Assembly: GCA_965216885.1 (NCBI GenBank)
Contig: OZ244209.1
Coordinates: 3,534,001-3,598,000 of the forward strand
DNA from: CAYNJG01 sp965216885
Lineage (GTDB): Bacteria > Planctomycetota > Planctomycetia > Pirellulales > Pirellulaceae
Length of the DNA stretch: 64,000 bases
Reading direction: 5' to 3'
The translations under genes were made by a program, and so were the position numbers. The first letter of the stretch is position 1, and every line of letters starts with the position of its first letter. The notes below the pieces were generated by a model that was not told the origin of the DNA, made no database searches, and saw only the letters and a list, made by a program, of their open reading frames with translations. Shown here piece by piece: positions 27,402 through 35,502 of this stretch.

Positions 27402-27815
27402 ATGACTCAATCGAGGCTTCAAGAATTTGGCACTTCAGAAGGCATTCTTGTGCGTTCAACGAACTGGCGCGTGAATCCAATTGCGATTTCCGATATCGAG
27501 ATAGAGTTTGATGGCGAAAGGATCCCGCTAGTTTGCGATAGTCAGATTCTGTTCGGTGTAGTGGAAGCCTTTGAGGAACTCGCTTGCTACGTCGATGGTG
27601 ACGTGGGGGAAGCCAAATGGTTGACCACGCGCGAACTGCTTGACGGAGTTCGGATTCAAGTGATGCCGCTTGGTGAAGAGTGTGCTAGCGTGACATGCGA
27701 CTTTGAAGGCGGTGAGGTTGCCATCAGGGTCACTAGAGACGAAGCTGCTTCGCTTGCAAGAGAATTGAGATCGCATTTTGACTTAGTGAACGAGACGAAA
27801 TCGTCTCAAAGCTGA
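27402..27815 (+). CDS. Hypothetical protein, immunity-like
   Basis: 137 residues. An AGGAGG ends 9 nt before the ATG at 27402. The protein is acidic, soluble and of mixed alpha/beta character ('ISDIEIEFDGERIPLVCDSQILFGVVEAFEELACYVDGD'). No known family is recognised. Its size, strand and position between other immunity-like genes and the 35-bp repeats suggest the same class. Confidence 0.5.
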   Translation: MTQSRLQEFGTSEGILVRSTNWRVNPIAISDIEIEFDGERIPLVCDSQILFGVVEAFEELACYVDGDVGEAKWLTTRELLDGVRIQVMPLGEECASVTCDFEGGEVAIRVTRDEAASLARELRSHFDLVNETKSSQS

Positions 27816-27840
27816 CCCAAGATAGCCTCTAATACGCAAA

Positions 27841-27875
27841 TCCTGTCATCCGCGATTGCGCAGATGCCGAGTCAC
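27841..27875. repeat. 35-bp immunity-cassette repeat, degenerate copy 2
   Basis: TCCTGTCATCCGCGATTGCG followed by CAGATGCCGAGTCAC. Both ends match the other two copies well and the centre is divergent. It starts 26 nt after the stop of the 137-residue gene. Confidence 0.55.
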
Positions 27876-27992
27876 GGCTGAGACGTACCGCTGATGTCGT
27901 CAAAAGCTATCTAGCTAGACGAAGTCGCACATTGCCGCTCTTGGTATACTCTCGAACTTTGACTGCCCCTAAGATCCTTCCCCGACGGCCTG

Positions 27993-28370
27993 ATGGAAGA
28001 GCAAGACAACCCGTTCAAGCCGTCCGACCTAGAATCGGCGCCAAAGCCTCTATCGCAGTGGCAGAGAATCGGTCGCATAATCGGCGTAGCAGTCTGCGGC
28101 ATTACTGCCACTTACGGCATCGTTTATTTGCTATTCTTCGGGCTAATGGCATTCATGCTCGTACAGGAAGGCGACGCAATAGGACGCGCATCGAGGTTAA
28201 TGACGCCACCAGTACTCGCCGGCGGATTGTTTGGCACGATGTCTTCGCTGACTGGAATTTGGGCCGGTATCGCCTGGATGAAGTTCGAGTGGACAAAAGC
28301 TTGGAGTCGCACCTTCCTTTGTGGGATCATGCTTGCAATCGCGATCTATGTTGTGTCAGGTCCGCAATAA
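27993..28370 (+). CDS. Small integral membrane protein of unknown function
   Basis: 125 residues with a hydrophilic Pro-rich N-terminus ('MEEQDNPFKPSD', a common planctomycete opening) and three hydrophobic helices at about 28-52, 72-92 and 102-122. No domain is recognised. It lies 12 nt before the HEAT-repeat gene and may be cotranscribed with it. Membrane-bound immunity to a pore-forming or envelope toxin is possible but unproven. Confidence 0.5.
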   Translation: MEEQDNPFKPSDLESAPKPLSQWQRIGRIIGVAVCGITATYGIVYLLFFGLMAFMLVQEGDAIGRASRLMTPPVLAGGLFGTMSSLTGIWAGIAWMKFEWTKAWSRTFLCGIMLAIAIYVVSGPQ

Positions 28371-28382
28371 GGCTTTCTCGGA

Positions 28383-29357
28383 ATGCAAGCTAAGAAAGAA
28401 CTGATTCTAGCCGCTCTACTGTTCATGGGCGTTGGTCTCGCAATTTTGCTTGATCGCTCAGGAACCGTGAAGGCTCTGGCCGTGCGCGAACCGTTCTTCA
28501 GGGGAAGGCCCGCCAGTCATTGGCGGGAAGTACTGCGGAAAGACGGTGAACTCGGAAAGGTAAGCCGGGAAACAACCGAATTGTTCGATGAAGGGCCAAT
28601 TCTACCGGTACTGAAGCACTGCTTAACGGATGGAGACCCAAACGTTCGCTGGCCTGCTACGCGACTGTTGTACGAAGTATACGAATGGAACTCCGTTGAG
28701 CCGCTGCTGCGCGACATCCTGGAGAATGACCCTGATCCACAGGTTAAGTACGCCGCGCTGGTGGTGTTCGCCAAGATGAGTCGCAATTCTCAGCAGTCGA
28801 TTCCACAGATCCTCGTGGTCGCAAATGATGACTCGGATGCAACTTTGCAAATGGCCGCTCACAGCGCACTCTGGTCGATTCAGGAGGAGACCGCCATACA
28901 GGCAGGCAATTGGCAAGAGTTCCGGTCAGAAGAGTTCGGATTCTCAATCCTGTTACCCGGTTCGCCAACCCACGACATTCGAAAAAACGAAAACGAGTTT
29001 GGCGAGTATGACACTCACGTCTTCGAAAGCATCATTGGTGCGGCTCATTTTGCCGTGTCGGTATCGCTGATCCAACCAGAGGTCAAAGACCACTACTCAG
29101 AGGTTGATCGCTACGATTCCATGGCTGCAAATTACGGCCCATTACTCGGTGGCAACCTTGTATCGGACGAGGAAGTCGAAGTCGGAACGCACTCTGGGCG
29201 TCAATTCGTTTTGGAGCATGATGAGTTCACCATCGTCAATCGGATGCTCATAAACGGTGATCGCGGCTACGGTGTGCTCCTGACCATCCCTGGTCCGTGG
29301 TTCGCGAACAACGCTCTCCAGTATTGCCTTGATTCGTTTAAGGTTGCCCCAGACTAA
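28383..29357 (+). CDS. HEAT-repeat protein with membrane anchor
   Basis: 324 residues. A hydrophobic helix at about 6-25 anchors or exports the protein. Residues 38-170 contain the planctomycete motif 'FFRGRPASHWREVLRKDG' and HEAT-like repeats ('ILPVLKHCLTDGDPNVRWPATRLLY', 'VEPLLRDILENDPDPQVKYAALVVF', 'TLQMAAHSALWSI' in pieces). Residues 185-320 form a separate beta-rich domain ('EEFGFSILLPGSPTHDIRKNE', 'YGVLLTIPGPWF') resembling the PsbP/DUF1795-type fold. Function unknown. Its relation to the toxin array is positional only. Confidence 0.65.
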   Translation: MQAKKELILAALLFMGVGLAILLDRSGTVKALAVREPFFRGRPASHWREVLRKDGELGKVSRETTELFDEGPILPVLKHCLTDGDPNVRWPATRLLYEVYEWNSVEPLLRDILENDPDPQVKYAALVVFAKMSRNSQQSIPQILVVANDDSDATLQMAAHSALWSIQEETAIQAGNWQEFRSEEFGFSILLPGSPTHDIRKNENEFGEYDTHVFESIIGAAHFAVSVSLIQPEVKDHYSEVDRYDSMAANYGPLLGGNLVSDEEVEVGTHSGRQFVLEHDEFTIVNRMLINGDRGYGVLLTIPGPWFANNALQYCLDSFKVAPD

Positions 29358-29419
29358 TTCTGTCGCCCACCAGGCACGTCCCTTCCACCGATGTCGAGAT
29401 TCTCTAAATGAGGACTGAT

Positions 29420-29842
29420 ATGAGTGCAAAGGAAGAAACGTTGGAACGTGAGCAGCGAGAACTGCTACGGCGATTCTGTGAGGAGATGTACAAATGGGAA
29501 ACTGATTGTGCAGATCGCGAAGCAAGGTGCGATCGAGGAGATCTCGACTATGGAGAATCTCAGCAACGGGCAATGGACGAGTACGCAAGACTTTTTTCGA
29601 AGTTCTGCGCTGGCAAGGAACTACGCGACTATCATTTCTTAGAGCCACCGGAATATGATCCGACCCGATTCACCATCCAAACCGTGGAACAGACCGGTGA
29701 AGGCCGGGCAACGCTGTTCGCGACCACAACGGTCTACAACCGGAACACCAAGTTCTATCTAGTCCGAGAGGCGGCACAGTGGTTAATAGAGAGAAAATGT
29801 GTCCTGCAAGACAGCGGCGAAGAACTCCCTAGCCCTCCGTAG
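29420..29842 (+). CDS. NTF2-fold immunity-like protein
   Basis: 140 residues from ATG 29420 with GAGG 6 nt upstream; ATG 29408 is an alternative. After an N-terminal helix pair, the segment 'YDPTRFTIQTVEQTGEGRATLFATTTVYNRNTKFYLVREAAQWLIERKCVL' (in pieces) follows the pattern of NTF2-like immunity proteins, in which a curved sheet ends with V-R-E-x-x-x-W-x-I. Known: NTF2 domains are frequent polymorphic-toxin immunity proteins. No toxin gene adjoins it here. It is convergent with the primase pseudogene, with 13 nt between. Confidence 0.6.
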   Translation: MSAKEETLEREQRELLRRFCEEMYKWETDCADREARCDRGDLDYGESQQRAMDEYARLFSKFCAGKELRDYHFLEPPEYDPTRFTIQTVEQTGEGRATLFATTTVYNRNTKFYLVREAAQWLIERKCVLQDSGEELPSPP

Positions 29843-29855
29843 GTCAGTCGATTCC

Positions 29856-30900
29856 TCACCTCCTGTGATTCATGTTGGGGCAGATGCCGAGCCACAATTG
29901 GGGACGTTTCTTGTCGTCGTCAAAGGATGTCTGAACGATGTGGCACCGCTTCCGCTCCTTCTGATTCTCGGTGGACGCACGGTCTTTTCGCACGGTCGGT
30001 ACAGTCGTGCGTAGTTCACTGGCAAATTCCAGTTCGGACAAGTCACCGCCCCATCTCTTGTAGACCTCATATCGTACGGCAGCGTGAACGCCCTTGGTCA
30101 TATCCACGACGCAGCATTCGTCTACGAACGATTGCAGCGGTGCCGACTCGGCAAAGAGTTGGTCAAGGTCCTGTTGGGTTGATTCGGGAATCGTGAATCT
30201 GCCTTTGGCGTCGTAGAGGCTTTTCAGTCCTTCCAATGACCAATTTAGGATGCCGGGATACTCCGCTGTCAACTTCGCTCCGAGGTCGAAGTCCTCGTTT
30301 CCAAAGAATGACTTTTTGAGTTTGATAGGGATCAATCGGGCATGGAGGGCGCCTGAGTTGTCGGGTAGTGCCAAGAAGTTGTTGGTCACCATCCAGATCT
30401 TCATGCGAAGGTGCATCGGGATGTTTGGTTTGTGCTTCCGACAGGCCGTGACCATGTCGCCCCCGGTGATTGCTTTCAGGCGTGACACAATGTGAGCCAC
30501 TTTCTTCGTGGGCATGGCGGCTTCAGGGATTAAGGCAAGTCGCTTCCCAATGGCTTGCTCCAATCCAAAGTCATCAGCAAACTGTTCGAGACCTGGGCTG
30601 CAAACGGCTGGTCGTCCACCGAGAAAGTCAATGAGTACCCTGATGATCGTTCCCTTTCCGCTTCGACGAGGACCAACAATCTGAAAGGATTTCTTGAGGT
30701 CATATCCGAGCCACAGCGAGTAGCCCATCATTTGCTGAAGCAGTGTATACCAATCGCCGTCTCGGGCGAGTGTTTCCAATAATCGCAGCTATTCGGTCGT
30801 TCCTTTGCAATCCTGTGGCTCGCGACAGAAGAACTCGTTGGTGATGGTGTACGGGGCAATTAGAATGTCGATTGATGGCACGTACGCCAATTCGACCCTC
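29856..30900 (-). pseudogene. D5/P4-type phage or plasmid primase-helicase, broken
   Basis: The 307-residue open part begins at a TTG (30779) and holds the helicase core: Walker A 'VGPRRSGKGTII', Walker B-like 'LALIPEA', 'ITGGDMVTACRKHKPN', and 'MRMKIWMVTNNFLALPD'-like sensor region ('LRMKIWMVTNNFLALPD'). In the same frame upstream, 'APYTITNEFFCREPQDCKGTTE' reads as the usual preceding segment of such proteins but is separated by a TAG at 30789-30791. Further upstream the frame fades at the SecA-like gene. The N-terminal primase half is absent. Known: these proteins initiate replication of phages, plasmids and satellites. This is evidence of a decayed integrated element. Confidence 0.75.
29861..29895. 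repeat. 35-bp immunity-cassette repeat, copy 3
   Basis: TCCTGTGATTCATGTTGGGG followed by CAGATGCCGAGCCAC, 19 nt after the NTF2-type gene. On the minus strand it encodes the last residues (LWLGICPNMNHR) of the primase-like frame, so this copy lies inside the 3' end of that pseudogene. Confidence 0.7.
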
Positions 30901-30922
30901 CATCCACAGCAACGCTCCAATG

Positions 30923-32773
30923 CGCCTACGCTACACCCCCTGCCGTATTCTTGAACGAGCCAAGACTCTAAGAGCAGTGAAAGAACTTACTCTCGTCCCA
31001 GAGCTGCGAACGTGCAGTCGACGCCGCGCGGCCGACTCGTTAATCGATGAAGTGTTTCCACTAGCAATCGAGGCCAGCCGACGAGCCCATGGATTAGAGC
31101 ACTATCCGGTGCAGGTGCTGGGGGGAATTGAGCTCGTCAACAATCGGATCATTGAGATGCAGACCGGTGAGGGCAAGACGCTCACTGCGATCCTCCCGGT
31201 TGCCGCGCACGCTCTTGCTGGACGCGGCTGTCACGTACTCACGGCCAACGACTATCTGGCAAAGCGCGATGCCGAGTTTGCAGCACCGATCCTGAGCCAA
31301 CTGGGGCTAACCGTGGGTGTCATCCAGTCCGACATGGAAGACTACCAGCGAACGGAGGCCTATCTCTGCGATGTAACGTACGGCACCGGCACGGAAATGG
31401 GATTTGACTTCCTGCGTGATCGCTTGCGTCTCGGCCCGCGGTCTGCGGTTGAGGAAGCCGTGGCGGGCAGTCTTTCACAAGAGCCACTCGTACAACGCGG
31501 GCACCATTACGCCCTTGTCGATGAAGCCGATCATCTGCTGATTGATGACGCGACGACTCCGCTGTTGATCGCACTTGAACAGGAAGAACCGGAAGCGCGG
31601 CACGCTCTCTATCATTGGGCGGATGGGATGGCGTCCGAGTTGACGCCGGAAACGGACTACGAGTTCGATCACGAGCGACGGGAAGCCTACCTGACCGATG
31701 ACGGCCTGAAAAAAGTCACGTTGCGCAGAAAGTCGGCCGCAATGGTGGGGCAGTCTATGGAGGATATCTTTGGGCAAGTCGAGACGTCTCTCATCGCGCG
31801 ACGAGCGTTTGCTGTCGGTCGCGACTATGTCGTCAACGACGATGAAATCACCATTGTTAGCGAGTCCACCGGACGGCAACTGGAGGGTCGTAAGTGGCAA
31901 CGAGGCCTGCACTTTGCCGTTGAAGCCAAAGAGCGAGTTCCATTTGGTAAGGCGACTGGTACCGCGGCGCAGATCTCCGTGCAATCATATTTCGGGCTCT
32001 ATCGAAACCTTGCTGGCATGACCGGCACGGCATGGAATGCAAGAAAGGAACTGAAGAAGTACTACAAATCACGAGTTCGCGTTATCCCCACGCATCGCCC
32101 ATGCATCAGGACGGAACTACCGACACGAGTCTTTGCGGACACTACGTCCAAGAACCTCGCCATCGCGGAAGAGATACAGGCAATGATCGGATTGGGGCGA
32201 GCGGTACTGGTTGGAACCCCATCAGTGGCTGCGTCGCAACAGCTGAGCGAGCTGCTTCAGCAACAGCGAGTCGATCACGCTGTCCTAAATGCAGTCCAGC
32301 ACGAACACGAAGCAGACATCGTCTCAAGGGCTGGCGAACCACGGCGCGTGACCATCGCCACCAATATGGCCGGACGAGGCACGGACATCGTGCTCGATGA
32401 CTCCGTCCGATCTGCGGGCGGGCTGCATGTGATCGCCACGGAAATGCATGCCTCGCCCCGGATCGATCGTCAGTTGGTCGGCCGAGCTGCGAGGCAGGGC
32501 GACCCGGGCAGCTACCGCTTCATGATCTCATTGCAAGACGAGCTGTTCCGCCACGCTCCAAACAGGCAGTCGTCCTTGCAACGACGTGCGGCGAGACGCT
32601 CGGGGCAAGAACTTCCTGGGCGTTGGGCGAGCTATTTCAAGAAGGTCCAGCGTGTTGCCGAACGGCAATCGACCCGAGCCCGCAAGCTCGCTTTCGATGC
32701 AGCGAAGACACAGCGTGAAGAGGCCGCAAAAGTGGGGCTGGACGTCTATCTCGAGATGACAACCGATGAATAG
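30923..32773 (+). CDS. Short SecA-like translocase ATPase (accessory SecA paralogue)
   Basis: About 616 residues from ATG 30923, the start that aligns with the truncated paralogue at 18091; ATG 30875 is an alternative and neither has a clear Shine-Dalgarno site. SecA landmarks: 'EMQTGEGKTLTAILP', 'LTANDYLAKRDAEF', 'YGTGTEMGFDFLRDRL', 'LVDEADHLLIDDATTPLLI' (SecA: DEVDSILIDEARTPLIISG), 'LAGMTGTA', 'IATNMAGRGTDIVLDD', 'GGLHVIATEMHASPRIDRQLVGRAARQGDPGSYRFMISLQDELFR'. It is some 200-300 residues shorter than housekeeping SecA and lacks the Cys-rich C-terminal zinc tail and most of the helical scaffold/wing end. Known: accessory SecAs move special substrates. Inference: it serves the tagged toxins of this island. 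The next frame overlaps its stop. Confidence 0.85.
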   Translation, partial: RLRYTPCRILERAKTLRAVKELTLVPELRTCSRRRAADSLIDEVFPLAIEASRRAHGLEHYPVQVLGGIELVNNRIIEMQTGEGKTLTAILPVAAHALAGRGCHVLTANDYLAKRDAEFAAPILSQLGLTVGVIQSDMEDYQRTEAYLCDVTYGTGTEMGFDFLRDRLRLGPRSAVEEAVAGSLSQEPLVQRGHHYALVDEADHLLIDDATTPLLIALEQEEPEARHALYHWADGMASELTPETDYEFDHERREAYLTDDGLKKVTLRRKSAAMVGQSMEDIFGQVETSLIARRAFAVGRDYVVNDDEITIVSESTGRQLEGRKWQRGLHFAVEAKERVPFGKATGTAAQISVQSYFGLYRNLAGMTGTAWNARKELKKYYKSRVRVIPTHRPCIRTELPTRVFADTTSKNLAIAEEIQAMIGLGRAVLVGTPSVAASQQLSELLQQQRVDHAVLNAVQHEHEADIVSRAGEPRRVTIATNMAGRGTDIVLDDSVRSAGGLHVIATEMHASPRIDRQLVGRAARQGDPGSYRFMISLQDELFRHAPNRQSSLQRRAARRSGQELPGRWASYFKKVQRVAERQSTRARKLAFDAAKTQREEAAKVGLDVYLEMTTDE

Positions 32774-32864
32774 CGGCTACTTTCAGAGTGCACTGCGACG
32801 GTTGATCCGCAGCGGAATCCCGCTTGCCGAAAACCCTCGCGACACAAATTCTTGGGTCCCCTGA
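32766..32864 (+). pseudogene. 5' remnant of a gene once cotranscribed with the SecA-like gene
   Basis: A 32-codon frame starts at ATG 32766, overlapping the SecA-like stop (ATGAATAG), the usual arrangement of coupled genes. Its product 'MNSGYFQSALRRLIRSGIPL' continues 12 residues and stops at 32862-32864. The segment after it contains only short frames and IS debris, so it is probably the beginning of a truncated partner gene. Function unknown. Confidence 0.4.
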
Positions 32865-33116
32865 CAGCCTCTTCGTTTGGCTCCTGCCGGCATGTGCAGC
32901 TACCGGATTATCACCGATAATTTCTTTTTTATAAGTTTCGCTTGATTTCGGCTTACCCCCTCCCGGGCAAGGACTCCCGTGGCTTTTGCTTGTTTTTCTG
33001 GGTTTTTCAGGTCAGAACGGTCGTGAGCTTGCGTATCTCCGTAGTTCGAGTCAGGCTTACGACTCTTCGGTGTGGGGATTTCGCTACTGCGGTGGCGGGT
33101 GAGGAGAAACGAAAAA

Positions 33117-33314
33117 ATGCTTAACGTTACAGCGGCATTGTTGATCGTCGCGCTTTCGCTTCAGGTCGATCTGGAGGGCGCCAAGTTCCGAGAGTGGAAG
33201 TCAACTGGCGGGACGTCGATCGAGGCTCGCCTGCTCTCAGTGAAAGACGGTAGCAAACGCCGCCAATGGAGAAGAAGCGACCAGCCCGAAGCACGCCCTG
33301 TCGGTGATGTATAA
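33117..33314 (+). pseudogene. Truncated SHD1-domain secreted protein
   Basis: It begins with a good GAGGAGA site and ATG 33117, a signal-like 'MLNVTAALLIVALSLQVDL', then 'FREWKSTGGTSIEARLLSVKDG', the planctomycete SHD1 motif (usually R-x-W-T-x-x-x-G-x-x-S-I-E-A-x-L-x-x-V-K-D-G-K-V). After 'KDGSK' the sequence loses the domain pattern and ends. Probably a 5' relic, as such proteins are normally several hundred residues long. The 252-nt gap before it (32865-33116) contains no gene. Confidence 0.5.
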
Positions 33315-33456
33315 GCTCAAGGCGATCGCCGCGGGCAGAGAGCAAGCTACTGGTCACGAACCACTAATGGATCGCAGCCACAAAACGCAAGCCAACGACG
33401 ACATTAAGATAGCCGCCTCTATACTGAAGCAGATCGAGAACCTTGGAGGAGGATGA
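33307..33456 (+). other. Small open frame (49 codons), uncertain
   Basis: ATG 33307 to TGA 33454-33456, product beginning 'MYKLKAIAAGREQATG' and ending 'ILKQIENLGGG'. The frame is open further upstream, overlapping the SHD1 remnant, and may be another gene fragment. No family is recognised. Confidence 0.2.
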
Positions 33457-33638
33457 CACCAGAAAGAAATGGCTGCAATCGCACCTACCCCTCTTCCCAC
33501 TGATCAAGCTGAACCTGGTAATCGCAATCAACACCGATGTTCCCGAACGCGTGACATCGATCGCCAGCTTTGAGTTCAAATGGGACGTCTTCCCGCCGAA
33601 TAAGAAAAGGCGACGGCGTACTTCGCAAAGGAGTCCTC

Positions 33639-33905
33639 GTGAGGTACGCCTGGATCAAAGCTCATCGTGCCGAACTGCCCATCAAAACGATGTGCAAGGT
33701 GCCCAAGTTATCACGCAGCGGATTCTACCAATCACTGCATGAACAACCCAGCAATCGAACGCTTCGCAGTCTTCGTATTCGAGAACAAGTGAAGCGACTG
33801 CACGCAGAATTCGTACTGCAACTACGGCAGCTACAAGATCAGTAAAGCAATGAATGAACGTGAGGGACTTGAAAACGAATGTCGCAAGACGGTTGCCAAA
33901 GCAAT
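33639..33905 (+). pseudogene. IS3-family transposase OrfB remnant
   Basis: 'RYAWIKAHRAELPIKTMCKVPKLSRSGFYQSL' (in pieces) is the N-terminal HTH_21 segment of IS3 OrfB proteins, followed by 'REQVKRLHAEF'. The frame then shifts: the expected 'NYGSYKISKAMN' follows in another frame at about 33815-33850. The catalytic DDE integrase domain is missing. The remainder to 34036 holds no gene. Confidence 0.65.
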
Positions 33906-34036
33906 TCCTTTGGCAGTGTGACGAATAATTAGTGATTAGGAAGTTGTACAGCGATAGCCAAAGAGTACCAAGAGAAAAGTTTTGATTTATAGTGGTACTG
34001 ATATAACGGGACACGTAAATCCAAGGATTTCCACCA

Positions 34037-35502
34037 TAGCAGCCTGTTGATTTTCAACCGATCTTCCCATGAAAATGACGATAGTTAGGATACGGTATTC
34101 ATGGAGGATTTTGTGATGGGTGTAGGTCGTCGTCGCAGTGAAGAACAGTGCGAGTTTTGGGTAGCCGCGGAGGATTTGGGTCGTGGCCCTCGGAATGTGT
34201 TTTACGACAAGCTGAATGAAGTGCTGGCGGAGTCAGATTTCGATCGCGAACTGGAGAAGGCGGTCGAACCTTACTATTGCACAACGGGTCGGAAAGAGCT
34301 GGCGCCGGGCGTCTACTTCCGGATGCTGTTCATCGGCTACTTCGAAGATATCTCAAGCCAGCGTGGAATCGCATGGCGTTGCGAAGACAGCCGCTCGCTG
34401 GCGCGGTTTCTTGGTTACCGTCCAGGAGAATCGACTCCTGACCACAGCACGCTATCGGGCTGCCGCTGGAAATTCACTGCCTCGCGTTTGAGCTGGTGTT
34501 GGCTGCGTTGCAAAAACACAAGCTGCTCAAGGGGAAGACGATCGCCGTCGATGCGACGGACCTGGAAGCCAACGCTTCGATGAAATCGATCGTTCGACGC
34601 GATAACGGCGATGACTGGCGTGAGTATCTTCGCAAGCTCTACGAAGAAGAAACAGGCAAAGGTGATCCGGACGACGAAGAGCTGCGTCGCTTTGACAAAC
34701 GCCGTAAAAACAAGAAGGTCAGCAACACCGACTGGGAGAGTTCGTCCGACCCTGACAGCCGCATCGGCAAGATGAAGGATGGTCGCACGCATCTGAAATA
34801 CAAGGCTGAGCACGCAGTTGATCTGCAAACTCAAGTGATCGTTGCGGCGGAAGTTTATCACGGCGACACGGGCGATACGCAGACGATCGAAGACACGTTG
34901 TACGCCGCTCAAACGCATCTGAACGAGGCAGGAACGGATTGCGAAGTCGAAGAAGTCGTGGCGGACAAGGGATACCACAGTGAGGATTGTCTTCAGCGTT
35001 TGCAGTGCGAGTCAGGTTGGCGCACCTACATTCCCGAACCAGAACGCAAGACATCCCGCAAGTGGAAGGACAAGCCTGCGGAGAACGAATGGGCCTATCG
35101 TCGCAACCGCCGCAACACGGTCGGCAAGCGAGGCCGTCATCTACAGCGAGCCCGCAGCGAACAAGTGGAACGGAGCTTCGCTCACACCTGCGACACCGGC
35201 GGAGCGCGTCGCACCTGGCTTCGCGGCTTGGAGAAAGTTCAGAAGCGTTACATGAGTGTGGCAATGGCCTTCAATCTGGGCCGGATCATGCGCAAGTTGA
35301 TCGGCGCCGGGAAGCCAAGATACCTAACGGCGCTTGCCGCAAGGCTCCGCCTTGCCCATCTGGCCATTCAACGCCATCTAAAATCGCTCTGCCCCGCCAC
35401 TAGATTCGTCATCCGTCTCAAAATAACCACCAATCCCAATCAAGCGATCGCCAACGTGCTCGCCGCCTGAAGCACGTAAATCAAGAAATCAACAGGCTGC
35501 TA
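34037..35502 (+). mobile_element. IS1182-type insertion sequence, about 1.47 kb
   Basis: Inverted termini TAGCAGCCTGTTGATTT at 34037-34053 and its reverse complement (AAATCAACAGGCTGCTA) at 35486-35502 enclose one transposase gene. No clear target duplication was identified. Its right terminus overlaps the stop codon of the neighbouring integrase, showing insertion at the very end of that gene. Confidence 0.75.
34101..35470 (+). pseudogene. IS1182-family transposase, frameshifted
   Basis: The first frame (34101 onward) gives 'VYFRMLFIGYFEDISSQRGIAWRCEDSRSLARFLGY' and 'STPDHSTLS', the N-terminal DUF772-like part. After 34457 the coding sequence continues in another frame with 'LPLEIHCLAFELVLAALQKHKLLKGKTIAVDATDLEANA', 'MKDGRTHLKYKAEHAVDLQTQ', 'VVADKGYHS' and 'QVERSFAHTCDTGG', the DDE core. 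The family normally has about five residues between STLS and LPLEIH; here two bases remain, consistent with a 13-nt deletion. A functional enzyme is unlikely. Confidence 0.8.

Noticed and set aside
26710..29895. A genuine integron with attC sites
   Set aside because: The 35-bp repeats lack a clear RYYYAAC/GTTRRRY pair and no integron-type integrase with its extra domain was seen. The cassette-like layout is kept as a finding only.
30789..30791. Readthrough or recoded TAG in the primase frame
   Set aside because: The gene is also truncated at its 5' end and no other sign of recoding exists in the window. A nonsense mutation is simpler.
34101..35470. Programmed frameshift in the IS1182-type transposase
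   Set aside because: There is no slippery heptamer at the junction, and several codons expected in the family are missing there, so a deletion explains it better.
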